Part shown: positions 8,877 through 19,938 of the stretch, piece after piece
How positions within the stretch are numbered: the first letter of the stretch is position 1
How the letters are laid out: each line of letters begins with the position of its first letter
Assembly (NCBI GenBank): GCA_002722845.1
Contig: PBND01000034.1
Span: 1 to 48,161 of the forward strand
DNA: 48,161 nucleotides
Reading direction: 5' to 3'
Origin: Myxococcales bacterium
Lineage (GTDB): Bacteria > Myxococcota > UBA4151
The notes under the pieces: model-generated
What the model was told of the DNA's origin: nothing
Seen by the model: the letters and a program-made list of their open reading frames with translations, nothing else
Databases searched by the model: none
Made by a program: the position numbers and the translations under genes

Positions 8877-8942
8877 AGCCCTCGGCCGGGCCTGGCGGTG
8901 CGAAGACTTGACCCGCTCAGCCGCAGACACCAAGAGCATGTC

Positions 8943-10529
8943 ATGAAGCCTGGCGGTGAAACAGAACTGCTCATCCTCGGGGGCGGCATCAATGGGGTCG
9001 CCATTGCCCGGGATGCAGTGCAGCGCGGCCTCAAGGTTCAACTCATCGAAGCCAAGGACCTCTGTTGGGGAACCAGTGCGGGGTCGACTCGCCTCATCCA
9101 TGGCGGCCTGCGCTACCTAGAGCATTTCGAATTTGGCCTCGTCCGAGAATCGCTTCGAGAGCGAAAGATCCTGAGTCATCAACGACCCTGGCGCGTGCAG
9201 CCCATCGAGTTGTTTTTGGCTGTCCAAAATGGGGACCCCCACTGGGCGAGCACGCTGCTTTGTGGCCTATGGATGTACCAGGCCATCGCCCTGCGCTGGC
9301 CCTTTGGCGCCGATGCCAGTAGCGTCTCGACCCGTTGGCTGCGGAAGCATTTTCCCCATTTACGCAGCGATGGGGTGAAGGCTGCCCTGCGCTACTTTGA
9401 CTGCCAAGTACGCTACCCAGAGCGCCTCGTGATGGAGTTGTGGAATGAGGCCGCGGCCGGAGGCGCTCGATTGGAGAAGGGCCACCGGGTCGAAACCCTT
9501 TTACGGCATGATGGCCGAGTCGTCGGCGCTGAGCTCGATGATGGGCGCTGCGTTTATGGCCAGGTTGTGGTGAACGCCACCGGCCATTGGGTCGATGCCT
9601 TGGGCCAACGCAGTTTTCATGACTACAAACCCCAACTGGTGACCACCCGGGGCTCGCACATCATGCTTCCCCGGCGGAAGGGGATGCCCCGCAGTGGTCT
9701 CTACACCTACGCACGCTCCGATGGTCGGGCCTTCTTTACCTTGCCGTGGGGTGACTCCATCTGGGTAGGCACGACCGACATCTTCCACACAGACCCCGAT
9801 GTCTTTTCAGCCACTGAAGACGAAGTGAGCTATTTGCTCAATGAAGCCAACCAACTCCTCCCCGGTGCCGACTACCAGCGTAACGAGATCATTCTTACCC
9901 GTTGCGGTGTCCGTCCCCTGGCTCGTGGTCTGGGCGGGCGGGGGAAGAAGGCGGGCAGCGTCAGCCGAGCCCATCGGGTTTTACGGCCGAAAGACCCTGG
10001 TGGCTGTCCGGGCATGATCTCTGTACTTGGCGGTAAGTTGACGACCCATCTATCGTTGGCCGAGGAGGTGGTGGACGCCGCGTGTGCTTTACTCGGGCGG
10101 AAGCTGCATTGCCGCAGCGCCGACGATCTGGAGTCGGTGGATGGGCGACCGCTGCCGCCCCTTCCTGAGCCGGTCCAGACCCGGCTCGAAGCGGTCTATG
10201 GCCCTTATACCCATGTCCTGGCTGATCTGATCGAGCGGGACCCCTCCCTCAAACAACCCCTGTTGCCTGGATTGCCACTGATTCGCGCTGAGGTCGCCTA
10301 CGCCTTTGTTCATGAAGCGGCGGATAATCTCGATGATTTCTACCATCGACGCTGTATGCTGACGACGGAGGACCTGCCCTGGACCGACAAGGCCCGTCCC
10401 CTCGCTGTTGCGGTTGGCGGCGTGCTGGGTTGGGACCCGGCCCGGAGCGAGGCTGAACTCGAACGATGGGTTGGGGCCCTCGCCCACCACGACCCACTCA
10501 ATGCAAAGCGTGTTCAAAAACGGCTATAG
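8943..10529 (+). CDS. glpD: FAD-dependent glycerol-3-phosphate dehydrogenase
   Basis: Oxidises sn-glycerol 3-phosphate to dihydroxyacetone phosphate and passes electrons to quinone at the inner membrane. The protein is 528 aa, close to the usual 500-560. The N-terminal ILGGGINGVAIARDA is the FAD-binding Rossmann motif; WGTSAGSTRLIHGGLRYLE is the family signature. Later LPWGDSIWVGTTD and the CGVRPL segment match the GlpD/DAO fold. The ATG at 8943 puts the FAD motif at the normal distance from the start; an in-frame ATG at 8898 would add 15 polar residues. No glpK or glpF is nearby, so it appears to stand alone within the rightward run. Confidence 0.88.
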   Translation: MKPGGETELLILGGGINGVAIARDAVQRGLKVQLIEAKDLCWGTSAGSTRLIHGGLRYLEHFEFGLVRESLRERKILSHQRPWRVQPIELFLAVQNGDPHWASTLLCGLWMYQAIALRWPFGADASSVSTRWLRKHFPHLRSDGVKAALRYFDCQVRYPERLVMELWNEAAAGGARLEKGHRVETLLRHDGRVVGAELDDGRCVYGQVVVNATGHWVDALGQRSFHDYKPQLVTTRGSHIMLPRRKGMPRSGLYTYARSDGRAFFTLPWGDSIWVGTTDIFHTDPDVFSATEDEVSYLLNEANQLLPGADYQRNEIILTRCGVRPLARGLGGRGKKAGSVSRAHRVLRPKDPGGCPGMISVLGGKLTTHLSLAEEVVDAACALLGRKLHCRSADDLESVDGRPLPPLPEPVQTRLEAVYGPYTHVLADLIERDPSLKQPLLPGLPLIRAEVAYAFVHEAADNLDDFYHRRCMLTTEDLPWTDKARPLAVAVGGVLGWDPARSEAELERWVGALAHHDPLNAKRVQKRL

Positions 10530-10548
10530 CATGCTTGGGAGAGCCCCG

Positions 10549-12549
10549 ATGCGATTGGCAGTCGTCCTTATCTTCACCATGGCCATCGGCTGTGGCCCTT
10601 CGTTCGAATCTCGCGCTGTACAGGCCTTGCATGGGGCCGATCGGGGTGACTTCTGGGGCATGCCGCTGCCCAGTGATCTGCGCCGTGGACCGGATGGGGG
10701 TTACGGCCTGCTCGACTGGCCTGTGGCCCAACCCAGCGAACTGGTGGCACTTTGGTTGGCTGCGGCCGACGCAGAATTGCGGCACGGCTGGGGCTTGAAT
10801 AGTGGGATCTTTTTACCGCTGACGGGTCCTATCGACCCCACGAGCCTGCCGGTTGATGCCGCCAGTTCTTTAAGCCCCGACGCGACCGTTTATCTGATGG
10901 ATATCTCGCCGGCATCACCGGATTTTGGTGAGCGCCTTGCCATCGAGGTGGAGTTTGACGGCGACGGGGATAATTATGGGCCCGCGAATCTCATCGCTGC
11001 CATTCCAGTGCCCGGTCATACCCGGCGTCCGGCGACCCGCTATGCGCTCGTCGTGACCGATGGGGTGCGAGATTCGCAGGGGGAAGCCCTGGGCCCAAGT
11101 CGGTCGTTGTGGGATGGTCTCTTCGCGCCCAAGGACGCGGACCCGGCCCTTGCAGATCATTTGGATGGCGTGGCCGCCTTGTTGGAGGAACGGGGGCAAG
11201 ATCCGGAGCGGATCGCTGGGCTCGCGGTCTTTACCACGATGGACAACAGTTCGGACATTCGGAAACTCGCGGCGTGGGCCCGAAGTCAGCCACTGCCTGA
11301 ATTGGTGGGCCCCTGGCAGGTGGCAGAGGACTATGATGGCTTTCAGGTCCTCACGAATTCCGTGCCGCTCCCCGTGGTGCAAAATGGTGTGCGCCCTTAC
11401 AGCAACGTGGGCGAGGGCCTCATCCAATGGGAGGCTGACGGGGCCACACCCACCATCGTGGAGTATCAGAACGTTCGGTTGGCGCTCACCGTTCCCAAGC
11501 AGCCAGCGCCGGCCGCGGGCTTCCCCATCATGCTCTACATGCACGGAAGTGGTGGCGAGTGGTATCAAGGCATCGAGCGAGGGCCCAAAGCAGAGGTTGA
11601 AGATCCAGAGCCTTCGGCCCCTGGTTTGGGGCCGGCGTACTGGCTCGCCCAGCGGGGGGTCGCAACCCTCGGTTTCGATTTTAGCCTCCATGGCAATCGG
11701 CACAGTCCGCCCGATACCAGCGGTCTCGTGCTCTACAATATCACCGGTAATCCCCAAACCACGCTGCACAACTTTAAGGTCGCCGTGATGGAGTTGGTGT
11801 TTTTGGGCCGGGTCGCTGGAGCCCTCACCGTTCCCGCCGAACTTGCCGATGGTTTGGATGCAGGGGAGGCCGCCGACGGGCTCATTCGGATGGATCGCAA
11901 CCGACTCACGGCCATGGGGCAGTCGATGGGCAGCACCCTCGGGGCGGGCTGGGCCACGGTCGACACGCAGGTCAAAGGCCTCGTCTTCGCCGGGGCTGGG
12001 GGGCTCCTCACCGAGATCGGGACGAAGGCGACCGAGCCATTCGATGTCCGGCCGATGCTCGAGCTGCTCTCCAGTCCTGGCAGGGAGTTCACCCACAGCC
12101 GCCCGTTGCTGAACGCGTTCCAGAATCTCTGGGATTATGTCGATCCGGTCGCCCACCTGCGACACGTCGTGGCCGAGCCCCACGATGGCATCCCTCCCAA
12201 GCACGTGTTGATGCCTTCTGGGGTCCGAGACGGCTACTTTCACCCCCGGGCTGAGACCGGCTTTGCCGTCGCGGGTATGTTGCCTCTGGCCGGCGATGCG
12301 GTGGAGCCCATTCTACCGGCCTCCCAAGCCCTCCGGGGCCTCGCGGCACTGAGCTTTCCCGTGCGGGATAACCTGAATGGCCGGACTGCGGCCGTAACCC
12401 ATTGGGAAGCACCCTTTGACCTGGGTCATTATGTGGCCTTCAACAAAGAGGCTGCTCGCTATCAGTACACCTGTTTTATCGCCAGTATTGGTGCCACCGG
12501 CGGTGCTGTCATCCCAGGCCCCAAATCCTGGGACGCCCCATGCCCTTGA
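10549..12549 (+). CDS. Large alpha/beta-hydrolase-fold lipoprotein
   Basis: A 666-aa protein. I chose the ATG at 10549 because GGGAGAG precedes it and a lipoprotein signal ending AIGC follows (Cys15). Residues ~30-180 form a beta-rich domain with SGIFLPLTGPID and RYALVVTDGV, resembling the Ig-like N-terminal half of bacterial lipase-like surface proteins. The second half is an alpha/beta hydrolase: MYMHGSGG contains the oxyanion region, GQSMG has the nucleophile Ser459, and GHYVAF near the end could give the catalytic His. It is probably an outer-membrane esterase or lipase of unknown substrate. It starts 19 bases after glpD. Confidence 0.68.
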   Translation: MRLAVVLIFTMAIGCGPSFESRAVQALHGADRGDFWGMPLPSDLRRGPDGGYGLLDWPVAQPSELVALWLAAADAELRHGWGLNSGIFLPLTGPIDPTSLPVDAASSLSPDATVYLMDISPASPDFGERLAIEVEFDGDGDNYGPANLIAAIPVPGHTRRPATRYALVVTDGVRDSQGEALGPSRSLWDGLFAPKDADPALADHLDGVAALLEERGQDPERIAGLAVFTTMDNSSDIRKLAAWARSQPLPELVGPWQVAEDYDGFQVLTNSVPLPVVQNGVRPYSNVGEGLIQWEADGATPTIVEYQNVRLALTVPKQPAPAAGFPIMLYMHGSGGEWYQGIERGPKAEVEDPEPSAPGLGPAYWLAQRGVATLGFDFSLHGNRHSPPDTSGLVLYNITGNPQTTLHNFKVAVMELVFLGRVAGALTVPAELADGLDAGEAADGLIRMDRNRLTAMGQSMGSTLGAGWATVDTQVKGLVFAGAGGLLTEIGTKATEPFDVRPMLELLSSPGREFTHSRPLLNAFQNLWDYVDPVAHLRHVVAEPHDGIPPKHVLMPSGVRDGYFHPRAETGFAVAGMLPLAGDAVEPILPASQALRGLAALSFPVRDNLNGRTAAVTHWEAPFDLGHYVAFNKEAARYQYTCFIASIGATGGAVIPGPKSWDAPCP

Positions 12550-12561
12550 GCCCATGAGCCC

Positions 12562-14169
12562 ATGAAACCTTGGTCGCTCCTGGTCCTCATCTGCGCCACG
12601 CCAGCCATGGCCGGCCTGGTGCCGGGGGAGGTGATGGTGCTTGCGGCGGAGGAGCCGCAGGAATCCGCCATGCTCGCCCAGCGCTACAAAGAGCTGCGGG
12701 GCTTAGCAGCCGAGCACGTCTGTCTACTTCCCGGGCCCTACCCAGAGGTGCTCTCGCTGGACGCCTATAACGAGGCGTTCTGGCCGCGGGTGGCTGAGTG
12801 CCTTGCCGGACGAACGATTGGCGCGATTGTCACGACGAAAGGCCTGCCAGTGCGTGTGGGAGGCTACAGTCTAGAGGCGCTCCTCGCGGTGGGGGATTCT
12901 ACGGGGGCCAGCGGTCGACTGCGGGAGCAACCTCAGCAGCGCCGAGGCTGGCTCGCCAACCCGTTTTATAGGCGCTCCCCCTACGATGGTCTGCCTCCCT
13001 TTCGGCGGGGCCAGCTTCCCCAAGGCTTTCGTCCGGGGGACGGCGAAGCCCACGGTCTGGACTTCCGTCTGACCAGTCGACTGGATGGCTTCACCTACGC
13101 TCAGGCTGAGGGGCTGATCCACCGCTCCATCGAGAGTGACGGTGCGGGGGTCGACGGGGACTGGCTGTGCATGGCCGGCCGAGATCCCGCTCGAGGCGTC
13201 CGGGACCAAGAGTGTTTCGAAATGCTTGATCTGATCGAAGAGCTCGCTTGGGCAAGCACCCAGCGCCTCGACCATGACCCCCAACTTTCAGGTCATCGTT
13301 TGGCCGGCTATTTTACGGGCAGTGCAGCGCTGCGCGATGCGATCGCTGGCAACACCTATCCGCCAGGCGCCATCGCCGACAACATCACCTCGCTCATGGG
13401 CGTGCCCGGGAATTTCGGGACGGGCCAGCGCTGCGACGACAGCATCGATTGTGATGAAGAGGCTGGCGAGCGCTGTGTGGAGACGGTCTGTCTGCGGGAA
13501 GCCCAGACCAGTGTGGCCCGTTTCATCGCATCCGGTATCACCGGCGTCCACGCCACGGCCGCAGAGCCCTACAACAATAGCTTTCCCTCGAGTCTCATGA
13601 TGGCCTTGTATCTGCAGGGCTACAGCTTCGCCGAGAGTGTCTTCTTCTCCCTGCCTTTCCTCGGCTGGGTCAACGTGGTCTATGGCGACCCACTCGCAGC
13701 CCCCTATGCCCGACCCGTTCCCCTGCGGATGGCTGCCGAGTTGAGGCTCACAGAGGGCAGCCCTTTGCGATTAGAGTTTGAACAAGTCGAGGGCTGGCGG
13801 GTGGCCCAGGTCGAGGTCTTTTACGATGGGGAGCGCCTCCTAGACGAGCACTTCTCACGGCTTGATACCGACCCTTTGTTGGTTTGGGATCCTCAGTTGG
13901 GTGTGGGTGACCACCTCCTGCTGTTTCGGCTGCGCAGCGAACCCGTTGGGCAAGCATTAGGGCCATCCTTTTCCACCGGCATGCTCTGGCCGGAACCTCG
14001 AGTGATGTCCCAACAGAACCTCACCTTGCGGGTGAACCCCCCACCAGCGGATGCCGGTATGGCGCCGGGGGAGCCGACCTCGGCTGGGGGCTGTTCCTGT
14101 CGCAGCGTTGGCACCATCGGCTGGACTTGGATCCTCCTCCTCTTTGGGTTCCGGCGTCGGCGTTCCTGA
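12562..14169 (+). CDS. TIGR03790-like secreted protein with MYXO-CTERM-like tail
   Basis: A 535-aa protein with a Sec signal (cleavage near Ala17). Residues ~25-130 show the TIGR03790 pattern: an AQRYKELRGL helix, AEHVCLLPGP, YNEAFWPRV and IGAIVTTKGLPVRV. A 20-residue insert with four Cys (around 13430-13495) interrupts the domain. The C-terminus after ADAGMAPGEP reads GGCSC, a hydrophobic WILLLFGF stretch, then RRRR, which is the MYXO-CTERM plan: a Cys pair, one membrane segment and an Arg cluster, probably processed by a dedicated sorting enzyme. The biochemical role of TIGR03790 proteins is not established. It starts 12 bases after the hydrolase gene. Confidence 0.75.
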   Translation: MKPWSLLVLICATPAMAGLVPGEVMVLAAEEPQESAMLAQRYKELRGLAAEHVCLLPGPYPEVLSLDAYNEAFWPRVAECLAGRTIGAIVTTKGLPVRVGGYSLEALLAVGDSTGASGRLREQPQQRRGWLANPFYRRSPYDGLPPFRRGQLPQGFRPGDGEAHGLDFRLTSRLDGFTYAQAEGLIHRSIESDGAGVDGDWLCMAGRDPARGVRDQECFEMLDLIEELAWASTQRLDHDPQLSGHRLAGYFTGSAALRDAIAGNTYPPGAIADNITSLMGVPGNFGTGQRCDDSIDCDEEAGERCVETVCLREAQTSVARFIASGITGVHATAAEPYNNSFPSSLMMALYLQGYSFAESVFFSLPFLGWVNVVYGDPLAAPYARPVPLRMAAELRLTEGSPLRLEFEQVEGWRVAQVEVFYDGERLLDEHFSRLDTDPLLVWDPQLGVGDHLLLFRLRSEPVGQALGPSFSTGMLWPEPRVMSQQNLTLRVNPPPADAGMAPGEPTSAGGCSCRSVGTIGWTWILLLFGFRRRRS

Positions 14170-14227
14170 CGAATCCTTGCGCGAAGGCCTGCCGTCGACG
14201 ACAATGGAGAGGCCTACAGGAGGTGAT

Positions 14228-14842
14228 GTGGCCGGTCCAATCAAAGGCTATCCGACGAGTTTGCTGCCACCACAGGCCGCGAAGCGCGCGTGGCGTCCGC
14301 CGCCGATCACTCTCGAATACGTGGATACGCAATCGGCCAATGTCGACTTGCGCCTGGGTCGGGACGACAATGGCATCGAGTTGTTTCAGCGTCGCAGTCG
14401 GCAGCGTGTCGCAGACGTCGTCCAAAAGCATTTAGAAGGCCTCAATATTCCGAGCTTGATGGATCAGACTCGGCAGCGACTCGAAGAACAGGTGAGCTTC
14501 GTGAAAGAGCGCCTAGAGGCCCGCTATGGCCTTGGGGAGCGAGAGGCATCCCCCGATGCTGGCGATGGCCCCGAGGTCCAAGGCCAGCGCATGGCGACGT
14601 TTGCCATTGGCCTCTTTGATCATTTCTTGACGGCTTCTCAAGCGGCGACCCCCGAGGTGGAACCAGCGACCCGCCGCCAAGAGTTCGTTGCCATGGTCCG
14701 TGATGCGGTGAGGTCGAGCCTTGAGGAAACTCGCAGCGCGCTTAGTGGCCTTGATGCTCTGGACGATGAGCTCTCGGCCCGTCTTGAGCGCACCTTCGAT
14801 ACCTTCGACGCTCGCCTTGAGTCCTTTGGACAGGAGGCCTAG
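14228..14842 (+). CDS. DUF5610-like helical protein
   Basis: A 204-aa soluble protein. The start is taken as the GTG at 14228 because AGGAGGTGAT, a full match to the 16S anti-Shine-Dalgarno, lies at 14218-14227; an ATG at 14204 has no such site. After MAGPIKGYPTS the protein is helical and charged. The C-terminal part (ATFAIGLFDHFL, a block with FVAMVRDAVRSSLEE and then a LDALDDEL segment) resembles DUF5610 proteins, which have the same order of FF, FV..I..GI..GF and L..L..L..D helices. Function is unknown for the family. The next gene's ribosome site lies inside its last codons, so translation is likely coupled. Confidence 0.5.
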   Translation: MAGPIKGYPTSLLPPQAAKRAWRPPPITLEYVDTQSANVDLRLGRDDNGIELFQRRSRQRVADVVQKHLEGLNIPSLMDQTRQRLEEQVSFVKERLEARYGLGEREASPDAGDGPEVQGQRMATFAIGLFDHFLTASQAATPEVEPATRRQEFVAMVRDAVRSSLEETRSALSGLDALDDELSARLERTFDTFDARLESFGQEA

Positions 14843-14845
14843 CCC

Positions 14846-15721
14846 GTGGAAAGATCGCGCTTTGTCACCGGACTGCTGCTTGCCTTCTCCTTGGGGGGCC
14901 TCGCATGCACCGCTGGGGGTTCAGAGACGCCAGATGCGGGATCAGCCCCGGTGGCAGATACGGGCCCCGAAGATCTGAGTTTTGATGCGCCTCGGGTGCT
15001 CCTCCATGAAGCTTTTTCCGGCTCCAACTGTGGGCCTTGCCTGGAAGCCGACGCCAACCTGCAGGCGGTGCTCGACCAGCGGCCCGGTCAATATACACTC
15101 ATCCATTACCAGGTGGGCAGTGACCCCTATATGAGTCACGAATCGGTCGCTCGCCGGTTCTACTACCTTCCCGAGGGCGCGCAGAGCTACGGCATCCCTT
15201 ATCTCCATGTGGATGGGGTCAACGGCATGCATCCTAACGAAGTGAACAATGATCAGGGTTACCTCTTGGACAATTTTGATCAGTTTCTTCAGGCGCCATG
15301 TCATCTCCGCTTGGAGAGCCAACATACGGTGTCAGGCCAGACCGTAGAGATCCAAGTTGGCCTGGAGGCAGGCGGCGATTACCTCAGCGAAGACCTCGTC
15401 CTGCATGTGGCGATCCTCGAAGGTGTCACCGTGAACAATGTGGGGACCAACGGTCAGACCGAGTTTCACCACGTGATGAAGAAAATGCTGCCGAACGCGG
15501 ACGGACGACCCTTGCCTCCTCTCGTGACGGGGGATCGTATGGGCCGCAACTACAGCTATACGTTTCAGGGTGACTACAACCCAGACACGAGCCGCCAGAA
15601 TATGGTCAATCACGCCACTGAGCACACGGTCGAAGACTTTGATGATCTCGAAGTGCTCGTCTGGGTTCAGGACCGTGTGACGAAACAAGTCCATCAGTCC
15701 GCCTGGTCCGTGGTGGAGTAG
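14846..15721 (+). CDS. Lipoprotein with thioredoxin-like domain and Omp28-like C-terminus
   Basis: A 291-aa protein. The GTG at 14846 sits eight bases after AGGAGG, four bases after the previous stop. The lipoprotein signal ends GLAC (Cys21), followed by a DAG-type tether. FSGSNCGPC holds a CxxC pair (C62, C65) at the start of a thioredoxin-like fold, with YGIPYLHVDG as the cis-Pro loop. Residues ~150-291 form a beta-rich domain with HHVMKKMLP and VWVQD segments like Omp28-related outer-membrane proteins. A disulfide or redox role on the cell surface fits the many Cys-rich lipoproteins nearby, but that link is inference. Confidence 0.75.
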   Translation: MERSRFVTGLLLAFSLGGLACTAGGSETPDAGSAPVADTGPEDLSFDAPRVLLHEAFSGSNCGPCLEADANLQAVLDQRPGQYTLIHYQVGSDPYMSHESVARRFYYLPEGAQSYGIPYLHVDGVNGMHPNEVNNDQGYLLDNFDQFLQAPCHLRLESQHTVSGQTVEIQVGLEAGGDYLSEDLVLHVAILEGVTVNNVGTNGQTEFHHVMKKMLPNADGRPLPPLVTGDRMGRNYSYTFQGDYNPDTSRQNMVNHATEHTVEDFDDLEVLVWVQDRVTKQVHQSAWSVVE

Positions 15722-15788
15722 GTCCCTTGCATCGGTGGACCCGATGGTCGACGGTGACATTCCTGTTGAGCCCCGTTAAGAGCCCGCC

Positions 15789-16889
15789 ATGAGCGCTGGT
15801 ATTCTCGTCAGTCAGACCTTGCAGTCTCTGGTGCAATCCGGAGCGATTCGTTTGGGGCGACCGCCAGCGGCTGGACAGATTCAGCCCAGTAGTCTCGACC
15901 TGCGGATCGGCGCTAGGCTTTGGCAGCTCCAATGCAGCTTCTTACCGGGTCCCGAGGGGATCGAGGCCAAGCTCAACCGCCTCGCAACTGCGGAGTATCG
16001 TTTCGACGGTGATGAACCCGTGGTGCTCCATCAGGGGGGCGTCTACCTTGCGGAGTTGGAGGAGGGGCTCGCATTGCCGCCGGAGATTTGGGGCCGGGGG
16101 AACCCGAAGTCGAGCACGGGACGTCTGGATGTGTTTGTTCGGCTCCTCACCCTGCACGGTGACGCGTTCGATACGGTCCCGGCCGGCTACCAGGGCCCTC
16201 TCTTCTTGGAGATCACGCCCCAGAGCTTTCACGTGAAGATTCGCCAGGGAGACACCCTGGCCCAGCTGCGCTTAGCCCGAGGGCGGCCGGGCCTCTCGGC
16301 CCAGGCCCTGGAGCGCTGGCAGCAGAGCCAGCCTGTGTGCAGTTGGTCCGATGGGTCGCCGGCGCCTGTGATCGATGCCGCCCCACCGGGCGTGTTGTTG
16401 CAAGTGGACCTGCTTGGCCAAGGGCAGGAGCCCGTCGGCTATATGGCCCGTCGTCACCAGCCGCCCGTCGACCTGCGGGACCGGGGGCTGTCCGTATCCC
16501 AGTATTGGACGCCGCTGCACGAACATGAAGGCGGACAAGTCCTCGAGCCCGAACAGTTCTATATCTTCGCCACCCGGGAGCGTTTGCGCATCCCACCGGA
16601 ACTCTGTGCGGAGTTGGTGGCCTTCGACGCCACGAAGGGGGAGCTACGGACCCACTATGCGGGCTTTATCGACTCTGGCTTTGGCTGGAGTGAGGATGGC
16701 AGCATCGATGGTGCACGCCTGGTTCTCGAGATCCGCACCCACGATTTACCTTTTCTCCTGGAGCATGGCCAAGCGCTGTTCCGGGTAGAGTTCATGGCCA
16801 ACGAAGCGATTCCCGAGAACCTCTATGGCCAGTCATCCAACAATTATCAGGGACAAGGGCTGCGCTTAGCCAAGCAGTTTGGTGCTTAA
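15789..16889 (+). CDS. dcd: 2'-deoxycytidine 5'-triphosphate deaminase (double-domain type)
   Basis: Converts dCTP to dUTP in the cytoplasm for thymidylate supply. The protein is 366 aa, the length of the double-domain form, in which two dUTPase-like barrels are fused, rather than the ~190-aa E. coli type. Both halves show the fold: QPSSLDLRIGA, then NPKSSTGRLDVF in the first, with Ser/Arg positions typical of the active site, and DFxxxxxR-like repeats in the second ending LYGQSSNNYQ. It fits with the thymidine kinase gene further right only by pathway, not by linkage. The next gene begins one base after its stop. Confidence 0.82.
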   Translation: MSAGILVSQTLQSLVQSGAIRLGRPPAAGQIQPSSLDLRIGARLWQLQCSFLPGPEGIEAKLNRLATAEYRFDGDEPVVLHQGGVYLAELEEGLALPPEIWGRGNPKSSTGRLDVFVRLLTLHGDAFDTVPAGYQGPLFLEITPQSFHVKIRQGDTLAQLRLARGRPGLSAQALERWQQSQPVCSWSDGSPAPVIDAAPPGVLLQVDLLGQGQEPVGYMARRHQPPVDLRDRGLSVSQYWTPLHEHEGGQVLEPEQFYIFATRERLRIPPELCAELVAFDATKGELRTHYAGFIDSGFGWSEDGSIDGARLVLEIRTHDLPFLLEHGQALFRVEFMANEAIPENLYGQSSNNYQGQGLRLAKQFGA

Positions 16890-16890
16890 C

Positions 16891-18323
16891 ATGGGCCGTT
16901 TGTCTCGCATCGTGATCCTGGGCTTCGGCGCAGCCTCCTGTACACCAGCGGAACCCTCGCCCCAGCCGGATGCAGGGCTTGTTTTCGATGGGGCTGTTGT
17001 CGCCGACGCAGGGGCTGCTCTTGATGGGGGCCATGCATCCGATGGCGGGCAAGCCCCCGATGGAGGGGCTACCGTTTGCGGTGATGGCCAGGTGGAGCCC
17101 GGTGAATACTGCGACGATGGCAATGAGGTGGAGACCGACGACTGCGCCAATGACTGCACGCCCACGGCGCCTTTCCGAGCCTACGATGAAGAGATCAACG
17201 GCGTTCTTGCACGCTACGATGTGCCCGGCGCCACCGTGGCGGTCACCAAGGACGAGCGTCTTGTTTTACTTCGGGCTTACGGCGATGCCCACCGGGACGA
17301 AGGGCGAGTCATGGCTCGCCATCACCGAATGCGCATCGCCAGCCTCTCGAAGCCGATCACAGCCGTCGCGGTCTTGCTGCTGGTCGAGCGGGGGCAGTTG
17401 GGTCTGGAGGACGCCGCCTTTGACTTCTTTGAGGATGTGCTGCCCCCAGCGGGCCAAGATCCCGACCCACGCCTCGCTGACATCACCATCCATCACCTCT
17501 TGGTTCATGCCGGGGGGTGGAATCGGTCCGTGAGTGGTGACCCCATGTTCAAGAGTCGGCTCATTTCCCAGGCCCTGAACATCCCAGGGCCGGCGACAGC
17601 CGAGGATACCCTGCGCTATATGTTGGGGCAGCCTTTGGATTTTGCGCCGGGGAGCAACTACCACTACTCGAACTTTGGCTACTCGGTGTTGGGCCGGATC
17701 ATCGAGCGGGTGACGGGCCAAAGCTATGAAGCCTTCGTTCAAGATGAGGTCCTCGGGCCCATGGGCATCACCGGCATGGAGATCGGCCGCACCTTCCCCG
17801 CCGATCAGCCTGCAGACGAAGTGCATTATCACCTCTATGACGGCGCGATCGACGTGATCTCGGTCTTTCCAGAGGTGGAGGGGCGCGTGCCTCGAACCGA
17901 GGGGGGCTGGCACCAGGAGGCCTTGGATTCCCATGGGGGATGGATTGCCAATGCCGGGGATTTGGCTCGATTCCTCACCGGTGTGGATGGGCGCCGTGTT
18001 CGGCCTGATGTACTCTCTGAGGCGAGCGTAGAGACCATGATCGCTCGACCCGATATTTCCCGCTGGCAAAACCGGAACGCCTTTTATGCCATGGGCTGGA
18101 TGATCCGACCCAATCGCGATGATGCCAACTGGTGGCATAACGGCGCATTACCCGGGACTTCGACCTTCTTCGTACGCACTTGGAATGGGCTCACGTGGGT
18201 CATTCTCACCAACGGGCGCCCCCAGGCGTCCGATGCCTTTCTTGGCGAGTTAGACGAAGCCATGGGCCGGGCCGCCGCCGCCGTGACCGATTGGCCTGAT
18301 TACGACTTGTTTACGCGCAGCCC

Positions 18324-18327
<4 letters not shown>
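16891..18327 (+). CDS. Beta-lactamase-fold serine hydrolase lipoprotein with one DUF4215 repeat
   Basis: A 478-aa protein. The signal ends AASC (Cys17), followed by an Asp/Ala/Gly tether to about residue 60. One DUF4215 repeat (residues ~63-89, with CGDG and CDDGN) links to a class C beta-lactamase/DD-peptidase-like domain. The active-site motifs are intact: S151-L-S-K154, Y259-S-N261 and a late HNG that replaces KTG. Such proteins are usually esterases or D-Ala carboxypeptidases rather than antibiotic-resistance enzymes. The ATG at 16891 is one base past the dcd stop. Its stop codon interlocks with that of the convergent carboxylesterase gene. Confidence 0.85.
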
Positions 18328-19913
<1,586 letters not shown>

Positions 19914-19938
19914 CGGGGACTCCTTGGATGATCAGCCG

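Noticed and set aside
10745-10762. Sigma-54-like TGGCAC-N-TTGG inside the hydrolase gene
   Set aside because: It lies in coding sequence, lacks the GC of the -12 element, and no gene starts after it.
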